Source of the DNA: Halomonas salipaludis
Lineage (GTDB): Bacteria; Pseudomonadota; Gammaproteobacteria; Pseudomonadales; Halomonadaceae
Direction: 5' to 3'
Assembly (NCBI RefSeq): GCF_002286975.1
Contig: NZ_NSKB01000006.1
Location: forward strand, 1-64,000
DNA length: 64,000 nt
In this document: in pieces, positions 27,830 through 36,098 of the stretch
Numbering within the stretch: the first letter of the stretch is position 1
Layout: each line of letters starts with the position of its first letter
Position numbers and translations under genes: made by a program
Notes under the pieces: model-generated
Databases searched by the model: none
Seen by the model: the letters and a program-made list of their open reading frames with translations, nothing else
Told to the model about the DNA's origin: nothing

Positions 27830-29032
27830 CTATCTGGGTGGCCCTGCCGCTTCGGCAGGGCGGCGCAGGCACCATAGCCCCACCACTGGGCCGGGTAGCA
27901 GCAGCCAGGCCAGCCACGGCCCCAACGCCTGCCACAGCGGAATCAGCACGATCAGCGATAGCATCGAGATGGCGAAGCCGATGGCATTCTGCAAGGTCAG
28001 GGCGCTGCCGACGATGCGCGCCGGGCAGGCCGCCGCCGAGAGTGCCGAGAACTGCGGCGAGTCGACCACCGCCAGCGCGCTCCATAGCGCCAGGAACAGC
28101 GCCACTGGCAGCAGCGACCCGCCTGCTGACGCCGGTGCCAGCATTGGGCCGAGCAGTGGGTAGGCGAGGCAGCACAGCGCCGAGCCGGACAGGCCCAACT
28201 GAGCCACCCGACGGCTGCCGAGGCGCTGGCTGAGGGCGCCGCCCAGCCAGCAGGCCGGGCCGCCCACGGCGATCAGCGCGAAAGCGAGCAGTGCCAGGTG
28301 CGCGGTCTCCAGCCCCGGGGCGGCGGCCAGCAACATCAGCGGCAGCAGCGCCCAGAGCGTATATAGCTCCCACATATGCCCGAAGTAGGCGCTGGCGGCA
28401 CGCCGGAAAGCGTCGATGGAGAACGCCTCGAGCCCCGCCAGGCGGGCGCCCGGGCCGCCGGCGCTATGCTTGGCCTGGCGCACCGCGGGGGCCTCGCCGA
28501 GGCGCCACACCATGGCGCCGCCGGCCACCGCCAGCAGCGAGGCACCCCAGATGCCGCCTTGCCAGGGGATGCCGGCGCTCAGTTCGCCCAGCCCGCGCAG
28601 CCCGTGGGGCAGGGCGGTGCCCAGTACCAGCATGCCCACCAGCCAGGCCAGCCCCAGGCCGCTCTTGCCCGGCGTCCAGCCGACCATCAGCTTCATGCCC
28701 ACCGGGTAGATGCCGGCCAGGCACATGCCGGTGATCACGCGCAGCCCCACCGCTCCCCACAGCCCGCCGGCCCAAGGCAGTAGGGCGTTGGAGAGCGCAC
28801 CGAGCAGGCAGCAGGCGGCGAACAGCCGGCTGGCGTCGAGGCGGTCGGCGAGCCCAGCCAGGCCGATCAGCAGGGTGCCGAGCAGAAAGCCGCCCTGTAC
28901 GGCGCCGGTCAGCCAGCCGAGGTCGGCGTCGCTGAGCCGCCACAGCGCCTGCAGGTCGGCGAGCACGGCGTTGGGGGTGAACCACAGGGCGGTGCCGAAC
29001 AGCTCGGCGATGGCCAGAATGAGCGTGGGCAT
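27830..29032 (-). CDS. MFS transporter
   Basis: The 400-residue protein has twelve predicted membrane helices in the major facilitator pattern, with a central loop near residue 195. The first helix (AIAELFGTALWFTPNAVLADL) and GMCLAGIYPVGMKLMVGW are MFS-like. The substrate is unknown. It is divergent from rpe. Confidence 0.85.
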   Translation of the reverse strand: MPTLILAIAELFGTALWFTPNAVLADLQALWRLSDADLGWLTGAVQGGFLLGTLLIGLAGLADRLDASRLFAACCLLGALSNALLPWAGGLWGAVGLRVITGMCLAGIYPVGMKLMVGWTPGKSGLGLAWLVGMLVLGTALPHGLRGLGELSAGIPWQGGIWGASLLAVAGGAMVWRLGEAPAVRQAKHSAGGPGARLAGLEAFSIDAFRRAASAYFGHMWELYTLWALLPLMLLAAAPGLETAHLALLAFALIAVGGPACWLGGALSQRLGSRRVAQLGLSGSALCCLAYPLLGPMLAPASAGGSLLPVALFLALWSALAVVDSPQFSALSAAACPARIVGSALTLQNAIGFAISMLSLIVLIPLWQALGPWLAWLLLPGPVVGLWCLRRPAEAAGPPR

Positions 29033-29115
29033 GACGGTTCCGTGTCGCGGTTTTTGGTAGACTTGTGCGCCCAGACTATCTAATTTCGCGACCCCGCATC
29101 AGAGGAAAGCGCCAC

Positions 29116-29811
29116 ATGGCCAGTCCCCGCGACTTCAAGATCGCTCCTTCCATACTCTCCGCCAACTTCGCCCGCCTGGGCGAGGAGGTCGATGACGTGC
29201 TGGCCTCGGGGGCCGATATCGTCCATTTCGACGTGATGGACAACCACTACGTGCCCAATCTGACCATCGGCCCGATGGTCTGCGAGGCGCTGCGCAAGCA
29301 CGGTGTCACCGCGCCTATCGACGCCCACCTGATGGTCAAGCCGGTGGACCGGCTGATCGGCGACTTCATCGACGCCGGGGCCAGCTATATCACCTTTCAT
29401 CCCGAGGCCTCCGAGCACGTCGACCGCTCGCTGCAGCTGATTCGCGACGGCGGCTGCAAGTCGGGGCTGGTGTTCAACCCGGCCACGCCGCTCTCCTACC
29501 TCGACTACGTGATGGACAAGGTCGACATGATCTTGTTGATGAGCGTCAATCCCGGCTTCGGCGGCCAGGCGTTCATCCCTGGCACCTTGGATAAGCTGCG
29601 CGAGGCGCGGGCGCGCATCGACGCCTCGGGGCGCGATATTCGCCTCGAGATCGACGGTGGGGTAAAGGTCGACAATATCGCCGAGATCGCCCGCGCCGGG
29701 GCCGATACCTTCGTCGCCGGCTCGGCGATCTTCAAGGCGCGCAATGCCGACGAGCCGCACCGCTACGACGGCGTGCTCAAGGCGCTGCGCGACGAGCTGG
29801 CGAGTGTCTGA
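29116..29811 (+). CDS. rpe: Ribulose-phosphate 3-epimerase
   Basis: From ATG 29116 (AGAGGA upstream) the protein has 231 residues. The TIM-barrel motifs are intact: [35 protein letters not shown] and EIDGGV. It interconverts ribulose-5-phosphate and xylulose-5-phosphate in the pentose phosphate pathway. The 3' end overlaps the GIY-YIG gene; gph, its usual partner before trpE, lies 3 kb downstream. Confidence 0.97.
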   Translation: MASPRDFKIAPSILSANFARLGEEVDDVLASGADIVHFDVMDNHYVPNLTIGPMVCEALRKHGVTAPIDAHLMVKPVDRLIGDFIDAGASYITFHPEASEHVDRSLQLIRDGGCKSGLVFNPATPLSYLDYVMDKVDMILLMSVNPGFGGQAFIPGTLDKLREARARIDASGRDIRLEIDGGVKVDNIAEIARAGADTFVAGSAIFKARNADEPHRYDGVLKALRDELASV

Positions 29812-30121
29812 GCAGGGGCCGGTGTGGCACCTCTACGTGGTCGAGACCGCGGCTGGGGCGCTTTATACCGGCATCAGTACCGACGTGACGCGTCGCTTTG
29901 CCGAGCACTGCAGCGGCAAACGCGGCGCCCGGGCGCTGCGCGGCAAGGGCCCCTTGGCGTTGGTACACCAGCAGGCGGTGGGCAGCCACACCGAGGCGCT
30001 GCGCCTGGAACGCGAGATCAAGCGTATGGCCGCTCCGGCCAAGCGTCGCTGGCTTACCAAGCATGCGCTAGGCTTGGTAGGCAATGTCGACGAGCGATTG
30101 CCCGGCAAGGCAAAAAAATGA
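29804..30121 (+). CDS. GIY-YIG nuclease family protein (UPF0213/YhbQ type)
   Basis: A GTG at 29804, overlapping the rpe stop, gives 105 residues. The GIY-YIG core is visible as [31 protein letters not shown] split into LYVV and LYTGIS strands, with the conserved Arg in TRRFAEH and the catalytic Glu in [10 protein letters not shown]. Members of this single-domain family are structure-specific nucleases of uncertain role. Confidence 0.87.
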   Translation: MSEQGPVWHLYVVETAAGALYTGISTDVTRRFAEHCSGKRGARALRGKGPLALVHQQAVGSHTEALRLEREIKRMAAPAKRRWLTKHALGLVGNVDERLPGKAKK

Positions 30122-30154
30122 CGAAAAACGTGGTGCAACGTCGAGGAGAACAAT

Positions 30155-31012
30155 ATGGACGTCACATGGATCGGTAACTTCCTGCAGGTGCAGGGCACCA
30201 ATCTGGTCATCAATCTGATCGCCGGCCTGGCGATCTTCTTGATCGGGCGCTGGGTGGCCAAGCTCATCCACCGTGTCGCCATCAAGGCCATGGAGCGCAG
30301 CAAGTTCGACCCGCTGCTGACCAAGTTTCTGGGCAATATTCTGTATGCACTGCTGCTGGTGTTCGTGATCCTGGCGGCGATCAATCAGGTCGGCATCCAG
30401 ACCACCTCGCTAATCGCCGTGATCGGTGCCGCGGGCCTCGCCGTCGGTCTGGCATTGCAAGGCTCGCTGGCCAACTTCGCGGCCGGGGTGTTGCTGATCG
30501 TCTTTCGCCCCTATCGCATCGGCGATTTCGTCGAGGGTGGCGGTGTAGCCGGGGTGGTCGTCGACGTGCAAATCTTCACCACTGAGCTCAAGACCGGCGA
30601 CAACCGCAAGATTATCGTGCCCAACGGCCAGATGATGAATGGCACCATCACCAACTACTCATCGCATGACACGCGGCGCGTCGACCTGGTCGTCAGCGCC
30701 GGCTACGACGACGATATCGATACCGTACGCCGCGTTCTCACCGAGACGGTGGCTGCTGACGCCCGCGTTCTCGCTGAACCGGCGACCAACATCCGCATCA
30801 ACGCCATGGGCGAATCGAGCATTGACTGGATCGTGCGCCCCTGGGTCAAGGCCGTCGACTACTGGGACGTCTACTGGGATCTTACCGAGGAAATCAAACG
30901 GCGCTTCGACCGCGAGGGCATCAGCATTCCTTTCCCGCAGCGCGATGTGCACGTCTATCACCACGGCGCCAAGGATGGCGAGGCAAGCGGTCTCGACGCC
31001 CAGCAGCAGTAA
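30155..31012 (+). CDS. mscS: Small-conductance mechanosensitive channel
   Basis: The 285-residue protein has three N-terminal membrane helices; the pore helix is VIGAAGLAVGLALQGSLANFAAGVLLIVFRPYRIGD, which is the MscS signature with its Ala/Gly packing. A cytoplasmic beta domain follows. It releases solutes on osmotic downshift, which suits a halophile. The start has a GAGGAGA ribosome-binding site. Confidence 0.93.
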   Translation: MDVTWIGNFLQVQGTNLVINLIAGLAIFLIGRWVAKLIHRVAIKAMERSKFDPLLTKFLGNILYALLLVFVILAAINQVGIQTTSLIAVIGAAGLAVGLALQGSLANFAAGVLLIVFRPYRIGDFVEGGGVAGVVVDVQIFTTELKTGDNRKIIVPNGQMMNGTITNYSSHDTRRVDLVVSAGYDDDIDTVRRVLTETVAADARVLAEPATNIRINAMGESSIDWIVRPWVKAVDYWDVYWDLTEEIKRRFDREGISIPFPQRDVHVYHHGAKDGEASGLDAQQQ

Positions 31013-31032
31013 AGCCAAGCGAAGCAAAGGAG

Positions 31033-31065
31033 GCGCATCCGCCGACCCAAGGCCGACGGATGCGC
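31033..31065. terminator. Hairpin between mscS and ndh (convergent)
   Basis: A 12-bp stem (GCGCATCCGCCG / CGACGGATGCGC, one mismatch) with a nine-base loop between two convergent genes. There is no T tract on either side. Confidence 0.5.
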
Positions 31066-31070
31066 GGTAA

Positions 31071-32369
31071 TCAGTGCAGCTTCATCTTGGGCTTGAGGAA
31101 GCGGTTGATGCCATCGACCACGATGGTCATGCCGGTCTTCACCGCGCCGTGGATGGCGAACTGATGCATGCGGTACAGCGAGGCGTAGAAGAACTTGGCG
31201 ATACGCCCCTCGAGGAACAGGCTGCGCGCCGAGGCGCCGCGCATCAGGCTACCCACCGCATCGAAGTGGGCCAGTGAGATCAGCGAGCCGCGGTCGCGGA
31301 ACACGAACGGCTTGAGCGGCTTGTCGTCGAGGGTCGCCAGTAGGTTGCGGTATAGCCGCGAGGCCTGCTGGTGGGCGGCCTGGGCCCGCGGCGGCACCGG
31401 CTTGCCGTCCGCCTGAGGGCAGCTGGCGCAGTCGCCGAAGGCGAAGATGCGCGGGTCGTCGACGCTCTGCAGCTCGGGGTTGACCTTGACCTGGTGGTTG
31501 CGCTCGGTGGCCAGGCCCAGCTCGGAGAGAAACGGCGGCGCCTTGATGCCCGCCGCCCACACGCTGAGATCGGTCTCGATGCGCGTGCCGTCGGCGGTGA
31601 TGAAGCCCTCGCCGTCGGCCTGGGTGACGCGGGTCTCGACGTGGATATTGACGCCGAGCTTCTCCAGTTCACGGTGAACCGCCTTGGTGATGCGCTCCGG
31701 CAGTGCTGGCAGGATGCTCGGCGCGGCCTCGATCAGGTGCACGTCGAGCTGGCCGCTATCCATGTTGGTAAAGCCGTAGCTGTGCAGCATCTTCGAGGCA
31801 TCGTAGAGCTCGGCGGCAAGCTCTACCCCGGTGGCGCCGGCGCCGACGATACCCACCGCCAGCTTGGGATGCAGGCGGCGCTCCGGATCGCTGTAGCGCA
31901 GGAAGGTGTTGAGCATGTCGTGGCGGAACGCCTCGGCCTGCTTGGGGCTGTCGAGGAAGTGGCAGTGCTCGGCGACCCCGGGGGTGCCGAAGTCGTTGGA
32001 GACGCTGCCCAGCGCCAGCACCAGGTAGTCGTAGTGCAGGTTGCGTGAGGGCAGCACCACGCTGCCGTCGTCGTCGAGGATCGGCGCCAGGGTCAGGGTC
32101 TGGGCCTCGCGATCCAGGTCGCTGAGGGTGCCGCGCTGGAACTGGTAGCCGTGGGCCTTGGAGTGGCCCTGATAGGAGACCTCGTCGAGGCCTGAGTCGA
32201 GCACGCCGGTGGCGACCTCGTGAAGCAGCGGTTTCCAGATATGGGTGGGGTTGCGGTCGACGAGCACCACCTCGGCACGCTTGCGCTTGCCGAGTTTGCG
32301 TCCGAGCCGGGTGACCAGCTCGAGTCCGCCTGCGCCGCCGCCGACCACCACGATGCGTGGTAGAGGCAT
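31071..32369 (-). CDS. ndh: Type II NADH dehydrogenase (NAD(P)/FAD-dependent oxidoreductase)
   Basis: The 432-residue flavoprotein has the FAD-binding VVVGGGAGGLELVTRLG at the N-terminus, the second Rossmann motif VGIVGAGATGVELAAEL (near 170), and FAFGDCASCP before the C-terminal domain. The C-terminal amphipathic part anchors it to the membrane. It oxidises NADH and reduces quinone without proton pumping. Gene and protein match Ndh from gammaproteobacteria in length. Confidence 0.92.
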   Translation of the reverse strand: MPLPRIVVVGGGAGGLELVTRLGRKLGKRKRAEVVLVDRNPTHIWKPLLHEVATGVLDSGLDEVSYQGHSKAHGYQFQRGTLSDLDREAQTLTLAPILDDDGSVVLPSRNLHYDYLVLALGSVSNDFGTPGVAEHCHFLDSPKQAEAFRHDMLNTFLRYSDPERRLHPKLAVGIVGAGATGVELAAELYDASKMLHSYGFTNMDSGQLDVHLIEAAPSILPALPERITKAVHRELEKLGVNIHVETRVTQADGEGFITADGTRIETDLSVWAAGIKAPPFLSELGLATERNHQVKVNPELQSVDDPRIFAFGDCASCPQADGKPVPPRAQAAHQQASRLYRNLLATLDDKPLKPFVFRDRGSLISLAHFDAVGSLMRGASARSLFLEGRIAKFFYASLYRMHQFAIHGAVKTGMTIVVDGINRFLKPKMKLH

Positions 32370-32605
32370 GAGAGACTCCAGAAATGATGAAAAGGATCAG
32401 CAAATGCATCGCCTGGGTCGGATCAACGGCACGCGGGGCGAGGACGCTGCCCGGTAACGGCGATATCTGCGCCTAGCATAGGGCGGTACGGCGCGTTTTC
32501 CTATGGGCGATCACTGATTTTAGGCATGTTTTTTCGTAATATTACATGCATGAACGGGATGCTGGCCGTGGACCGCCGGACAACTCACTGAAAGGAAACG
32601 AAATA

Positions 32606-33271
32606 ATGCATCCGCTGCTGCAAGGCGTGAAACTGGTGGCCTTCGACCTCGACGGCACCCTGGTCGACTCGGTGCTCGACCTGGCCGCTGCGGTGGACGC
32701 CGCCCTGGTTGCACTCGACCTGCCGCCGGCCGGCGAAACAAAGGTTCGTGACTGGGTGGGCAACGGCTCACTCAAGCTGATCGAGCGCGCCCTCGGTGAT
32801 GCCCTGGGCGAGGCCCCGGGGCCAGAGCGGTTGGCCGCGGTACATGAGCGCTTCCTGCACCACTACGGGCTGGCGCCCAATGCCCGCACCCGGCTCTACC
32901 CCGGGGTGCGCGAGGCCCTCGACGGCCTGCACACGGCCGGCATGCCGCTGGGGCTGGTGACCAACAAGCCGCAGGCCTTTATTGCGCCGATTCTCGAGGG
33001 CTTTGGCCTGGCCGGCCACTTCGGGCTGTGCCTGGGCGGCGACGCCCTGCCTCAGAAGAAGCCCGACCCGGCGCCGCTGCTGCACCTGGCGCGGCACTTC
33101 GGGGTCGCCCCCGGCGACTGCCTGATGGTTGGCGACTCGCGCCACGACATCGAGGCCGGCCGTCGTGCCGGCTTTCGTACCCTGGCGGTGCCCTACGGCT
33201 ACAACCACGGCGAGCCGGTGGCCGCGAGCCGCCCGGATGCCCTGGTTGAATCGCTTGCCGAACTCGTTTAG
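32606..33271 (+). CDS. gph: Phosphoglycolate phosphatase
   Basis: From ATG 32606 (AAAGGA upstream) the 221-residue HAD-family enzyme has the nucleophile motif FDLDGTLVDS, LVTNKP (motif II), KPDPAP (motif III) and MVGDSRHDIEAGRRAG (motif IV). It removes phosphate from 2-phosphoglycolate. It stands directly before the trpE leader, the rpe-gph-trpE order seen in many gammaproteobacteria. Confidence 0.94.
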   Translation: MHPLLQGVKLVAFDLDGTLVDSVLDLAAAVDAALVALDLPPAGETKVRDWVGNGSLKLIERALGDALGEAPGPERLAAVHERFLHHYGLAPNARTRLYPGVREALDGLHTAGMPLGLVTNKPQAFIAPILEGFGLAGHFGLCLGGDALPQKKPDPAPLLHLARHFGVAPGDCLMVGDSRHDIEAGRRAGFRTLAVPYGYNHGEPVAASRPDALVESLAELV

Positions 33272-33331
33272 GGTCTCGAATCAACAAGATCGCGCCGCTC
33301 CACGGCCGATACCCCACACCATGGACGCACC

Positions 33332-33427
33332 ATGACGCTGGAATCCCGCCTCTCTTACGTGCAGCAACCGGTCGCCTCTCTCGGCGGCGGGGAATTGATG
33401 CGCGACGTCAAGCGCTGGCGATGGTGA
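33332..33427 (+). CDS. trpL: trpE leader peptide
   Basis: A 31-codon frame starts at ATG 33332 and ends at TGA 33425-33427, with the C-terminal residues DVKRWRW. Two Trp codons one residue apart just before the stop are the hallmark of a Trp attenuation peptide. A GC-rich hairpin follows 9 bp later and trpE starts about 100 bp further. The ribosome-binding site is weak. It is too short to be seen by ordinary ORF calling. Confidence 0.78.
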   Translation: MTLESRLSYVQQPVASLGGGELMRDVKRWRW

Positions 33428-33435
33428 GTGCCGCG

Positions 33436-33456
33436 CGGGCTCGCTAAGCGGGCCCG
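33436..33456 (+). promoter_or_regulatory. Candidate trpE attenuator hairpin
   Basis: A 9-bp stem (CGGGCTCGC / GCGGGCCCG, one G.U pair) with a TAA loop directly follows the leader peptide. The T tract (GACCTT) is poor, so it is either a weak terminator or an antiterminator partner; the position after a Trp-rich peptide makes attenuation likely. Confidence 0.5.
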
Positions 33457-33528
33457 ACCTTCCGAATCGCTCTCGAATCGGGCCACCCCAGGCCCCGCAT
33501 TGACGAACACAGTGAGGACACGCCGGGC

Positions 33529-35028
33529 ATGATGACTTCCGCGCGCTTCAATGAGCTGGCCGAGGCCGGCTACAACCGCATTCCGGTGACCCGCGAGGTG
33601 CTCGCCGACCTGGATACGCCGCTTTCCACCTACCTCAAGCTGGCCAACGCGCCCTGGACCTTCCTGCTCGAGTCCGTGCAGGGCGGCGAGAAGTGGGGCC
33701 GCTACTCGATCATCGGCCTGCCATGCCAGGAGCGCATCGAGGTGCGCGGCTTCACGGTGCGCCACCTCATCGACGGCGCCGAGGTGGAACGCCACGAGGT
33801 CGAGGACCCACTGGCCTGGATCGAGGACTTCCAGGCGCGCTTCAAGGTGCCACGCCTCGACGACCAGCCGCGCTTCGACGGCGGCCTGGTCGGCTACTTC
33901 GGCTATGACACCATTCGCTATGTCGAGCCGCGGTTGCGCAGCGCAGCCGCCGCCAACAAACCCGACCCGCTCGGCGTGCCCGACATCCTGCTGATGGTGT
34001 GCGATGAGCTGGTGGTGTTTGACAACCTCTCCGGTCGCCTCACGCTGTGGACTCACGCCGACCCCGCCGAGGCCGAGGCCTACCAGCGTGCCCGCGGGCG
34101 CCTCGAGCGGCTCGAAGTGCAGCTGCGCAGTGCCACCCTCAACACCGTCAGCCCCGGCACCGGCCGCAGCGCGGTGGAGGAGGGGCACTTCACCTCCGGC
34201 TTCACCGAGGAGGGCTTCAAGGCCGCGGTGGATAAGATCAAGGGCTACGTGCTGGCCGGCGACGTGATGCAGTGCGTGCCCTCCCAGCGCATGTCGATCC
34301 CCTACCAGGCGCCACCGCTGGACCTTTACCGCGCGCTGCGCAGCCTCAACCCCTCGCCCTATATGTTCTTCTTCAACCTCGACGACCACCATGTGGTGGG
34401 CTCCTCGCCGGAGATCCTCACCCGGCTGGAGGAGGGCGAAGTCACGGTGCGCCCGATTGCCGGCACCCGGGTGCGCGGCAAGACCGAAGAAGAAGACCAG
34501 GCGCTGGAGGCCGACCTGCTGGCCGACCCCAAGGAGATCGCCGAGCACCTGATGCTGATCGACCTGGGCCGCAACGACGTGGGCCGCATCAGCGAGACCG
34601 GCTCGGTGGTGGTCACCGACCAGATGGCGGTGGAGCGCTACTCGCACGTGATGCACATCGTCTCCAACGTCACCGGCAAGCTGAAGCCGGGCCTCACCGC
34701 GATGGACGCGCTGCGCGCCACCTTCCCGGCCGGCACGCTCTCCGGCGCGCCGAAGATCCGCGCCATGGAGATCATCGACGAACTCGAGCCGGTCAAGCGC
34801 GGCATCTACTCCGGCGCGGTGGGCTACCTCTCCTGGCACGGCAACCTCGACACCGCGATTGCCATCCGCACCGCGGTGATCAAGGACGGCGAGCTGCACG
34901 TCCAGGCCGGCGCCGGTGTGGTCGCCGACTCGGTCCCCGAGATGGAGTGGCAGGAGACCCTCAACAAGGGGCGCGCGCTGTTCCGCGCCGTGGCCATGGC
35001 TGAGCGCGGCCTCGACAACCTCGAATAG
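33529..35028 (+). CDS. trpE: Anthranilate synthase component I
   Basis: The 499-residue protein has the N-terminal Trp feedback site ([17 protein letters not shown]) and the chorismate-binding core [30 protein letters not shown] and DLGRNDVGR. With TrpG it makes anthranilate from chorismate and glutamine. It is separated from trpGDC by 14 kb of type VI secretion and toxin-antitoxin genes, as the corresponding locus of Pseudomonas aeruginosa is split by pyocin genes. Confidence 0.97.
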   Translation: MMTSARFNELAEAGYNRIPVTREVLADLDTPLSTYLKLANAPWTFLLESVQGGEKWGRYSIIGLPCQERIEVRGFTVRHLIDGAEVERHEVEDPLAWIEDFQARFKVPRLDDQPRFDGGLVGYFGYDTIRYVEPRLRSAAAANKPDPLGVPDILLMVCDELVVFDNLSGRLTLWTHADPAEAEAYQRARGRLERLEVQLRSATLNTVSPGTGRSAVEEGHFTSGFTEEGFKAAVDKIKGYVLAGDVMQCVPSQRMSIPYQAPPLDLYRALRSLNPSPYMFFFNLDDHHVVGSSPEILTRLEEGEVTVRPIAGTRVRGKTEEEDQALEADLLADPKEIAEHLMLIDLGRNDVGRISETGSVVVTDQMAVERYSHVMHIVSNVTGKLKPGLTAMDALRATFPAGTLSGAPKIRAMEIIDELEPVKRGIYSGAVGYLSWHGNLDTAIAIRTAVIKDGELHVQAGAGVVADSVPEMEWQETLNKGRALFRAVAMAERGLDNLE

Positions 35029-35053
35029 CGGCACTCTTCCAGCAAGCTGACTT

Positions 35054-35081
35054 CAAGGCCGAGGCGTATGCCTCGGCCTTG
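35054..35081 (+). terminator. Terminator after trpE
   Basis: A perfect 12-bp stem (CAAGGCCGAGGC and its complement) with a GTAT loop, followed by TCATTTCC. It marks the left border of the type VI island. Confidence 0.75.
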
Positions 35082-35166
35082 TCATTTCCGCTCAGCGTGC
35101 GGCGTCATGTTGCATGCCACTGCCGGCAAGTGTTTAACATAATCTTTTCTTGCCGAAGTGAATTTA

Positions 35167-35220
35167 GGCAACTTCTTGCCCGGCGGGCAAGATCTTGCTC
35201 GCCCTGGGCAAGATCTTGCC
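35167..35220. promoter_or_regulatory. Three tandem palindromes upstream of hcp (candidate activator sites)
   Basis: Three related 14-bp palindromes lie in a row: GGCAACTTCTTGCC (35167-35180), GGGCAAGATCTTGCTC region with a perfect 12-bp core GCAAGATCTTGC (35187-35198), and GGCAAGATCTTGCC (35207-35220). Their centres are 19 and 21 bp apart, about two helical turns each, so dimers would sit on one face of the DNA. They lie 70-135 bp upstream of a sigma-54-like promoter, where enhancer-binding proteins act. Two further half sites (GGCAAG near 35125 and TTGCC near 35150) precede them. Confidence 0.6.
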
Positions 35221-35287
35221 TAATTTTACTTAGCTTCGGCGCGACAAAAATCCATAAATATTTGAATATATAGGCTTATCAGTTTTT

Positions 35288-35303
35288 TGGCATAAAGGCT
35301 GCC
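35288..35303 (+). promoter_or_regulatory. Sigma-54-like promoter of hcp
   Basis: TGGCATAAAGGCTGCC has GG at -24 and GC at -12 with the exact spacing of the sigma-54 consensus. It is about 48 bp upstream of the hcp ATG. Type VI hcp operons are often under sigma-54 control. Confidence 0.55.
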
Positions 35304-35350
35304 CTATAAGAGGTGTCCGTCGGACGTTTTCAACCAACAGGAGCAGACTC

Positions 35351-35869
35351 ATGCCTACACCTTGTTACATCAGCATCGAAGGCCAGACCCAGGGCAACAT
35401 CACCGCTGGCGCCTTCACCCCCGACTCCGTGGGTAACATCTACGTCGAAGGCCACGAAGACGAGATGCTGGTCCAGGAATTCAAGCACGTCGTGACCGTG
35501 CCCACTGACCCGCAGTCCGGCCAGCCCTCCGGCCAGCGTGCCCACAAGCCGTTCATCTTCACCGTGGCCCTCAACAAGGCCGTGCCGCTGATGTACAACG
35601 CCCTGGCCTCCGGTGAAATGCTGCCCAAGGTCGAGCTGAAGTGGTACCGCACCTCGGTGGAAGGCAAGCAAGAGCACTTCTTCACCACCAGCCTGACCGA
35701 CGCCACCATCGTCGACATCAACCTGCGCATGCCCCACGCCCAGGACACCAACAGCGCCGAGTTCACCCAGCTGATGGACGTCTCGCTCTCCTACCGCAAG
35801 ATCGACTGGGAGCACACCGTGGCTGGCACCTCAGGATCCGACGACTGGCGCGCCCCGCTCGAGTCGTAA
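35351..35869 (+). CDS. hcp: Type VI secretion tube protein Hcp
   Basis: The 172-residue protein starts MPTPCYISIEGQTQGNITAG and contains the Hcp core (HKPFIFTVALNKAVPLMYNAL, EFTQLMDVSLSYRKIDWEHT). Hcp hexamers stack to form the inner tube of the T6SS and carry VgrG at the tip. A good AGGAG ribosome-binding site precedes the ATG. No sheath, baseplate or membrane-complex genes are in the window, so this is an orphan payload island that depends on a core T6SS elsewhere. Confidence 0.96.
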   Translation: MPTPCYISIEGQTQGNITAGAFTPDSVGNIYVEGHEDEMLVQEFKHVVTVPTDPQSGQPSGQRAHKPFIFTVALNKAVPLMYNALASGEMLPKVELKWYRTSVEGKQEHFFTTSLTDATIVDINLRMPHAQDTNSAEFTQLMDVSLSYRKIDWEHTVAGTSGSDDWRAPLES

Positions 35870-35880
35870 GCCTCGAGGGT

Positions 35881-35923
35881 ATGGCGGGGCTCACCCGATG
35901 GCTCGCAACCCGGGCCCCGCCAT
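35881..35923 (+). terminator. Hairpin after hcp (first of two)
   Basis: A 10-bp stem (ATGGCGGGGC / GCCCCGCCAT) with a long loop, 11 bp after the hcp stop. Its lack of a T tract suggests an mRNA 3'-stabilising structure that leaves hcp more abundant than vgrG. Confidence 0.5.
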
Positions 35924-35936
35924 GCCTTATCGATGT

Positions 35937-35973
35937 GCTGATGCCAGGGCTCGCTTAGAGTCCTGGCATCAGC
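35937..35973 (+). terminator. Hairpin after hcp (second of two)
   Basis: A perfect 12-bp stem (GCTGATGCCAGG and complement) with a 13-base loop, between hcp and vgrG. No T tract follows. Confidence 0.5.
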
Positions 35974-36098
35974 GCATGTAAGCGATTGCCCATACCTCGT
36001 GTCAGCGATCCACCACAGTGACGCCATACCGCTTGCGTGTTGCCCGCTGAGCGGTACCCTCCCGGGTGGCGCTGCTTATCACTTGCCTGGAGGGACCC

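Noticed and set aside
35167-35220. Palindromes before hcp as terminators
   Set aside because: They have no T tract, come in three copies at helical spacing and lie upstream of a promoter; a terminator already stands at 35054-35081.
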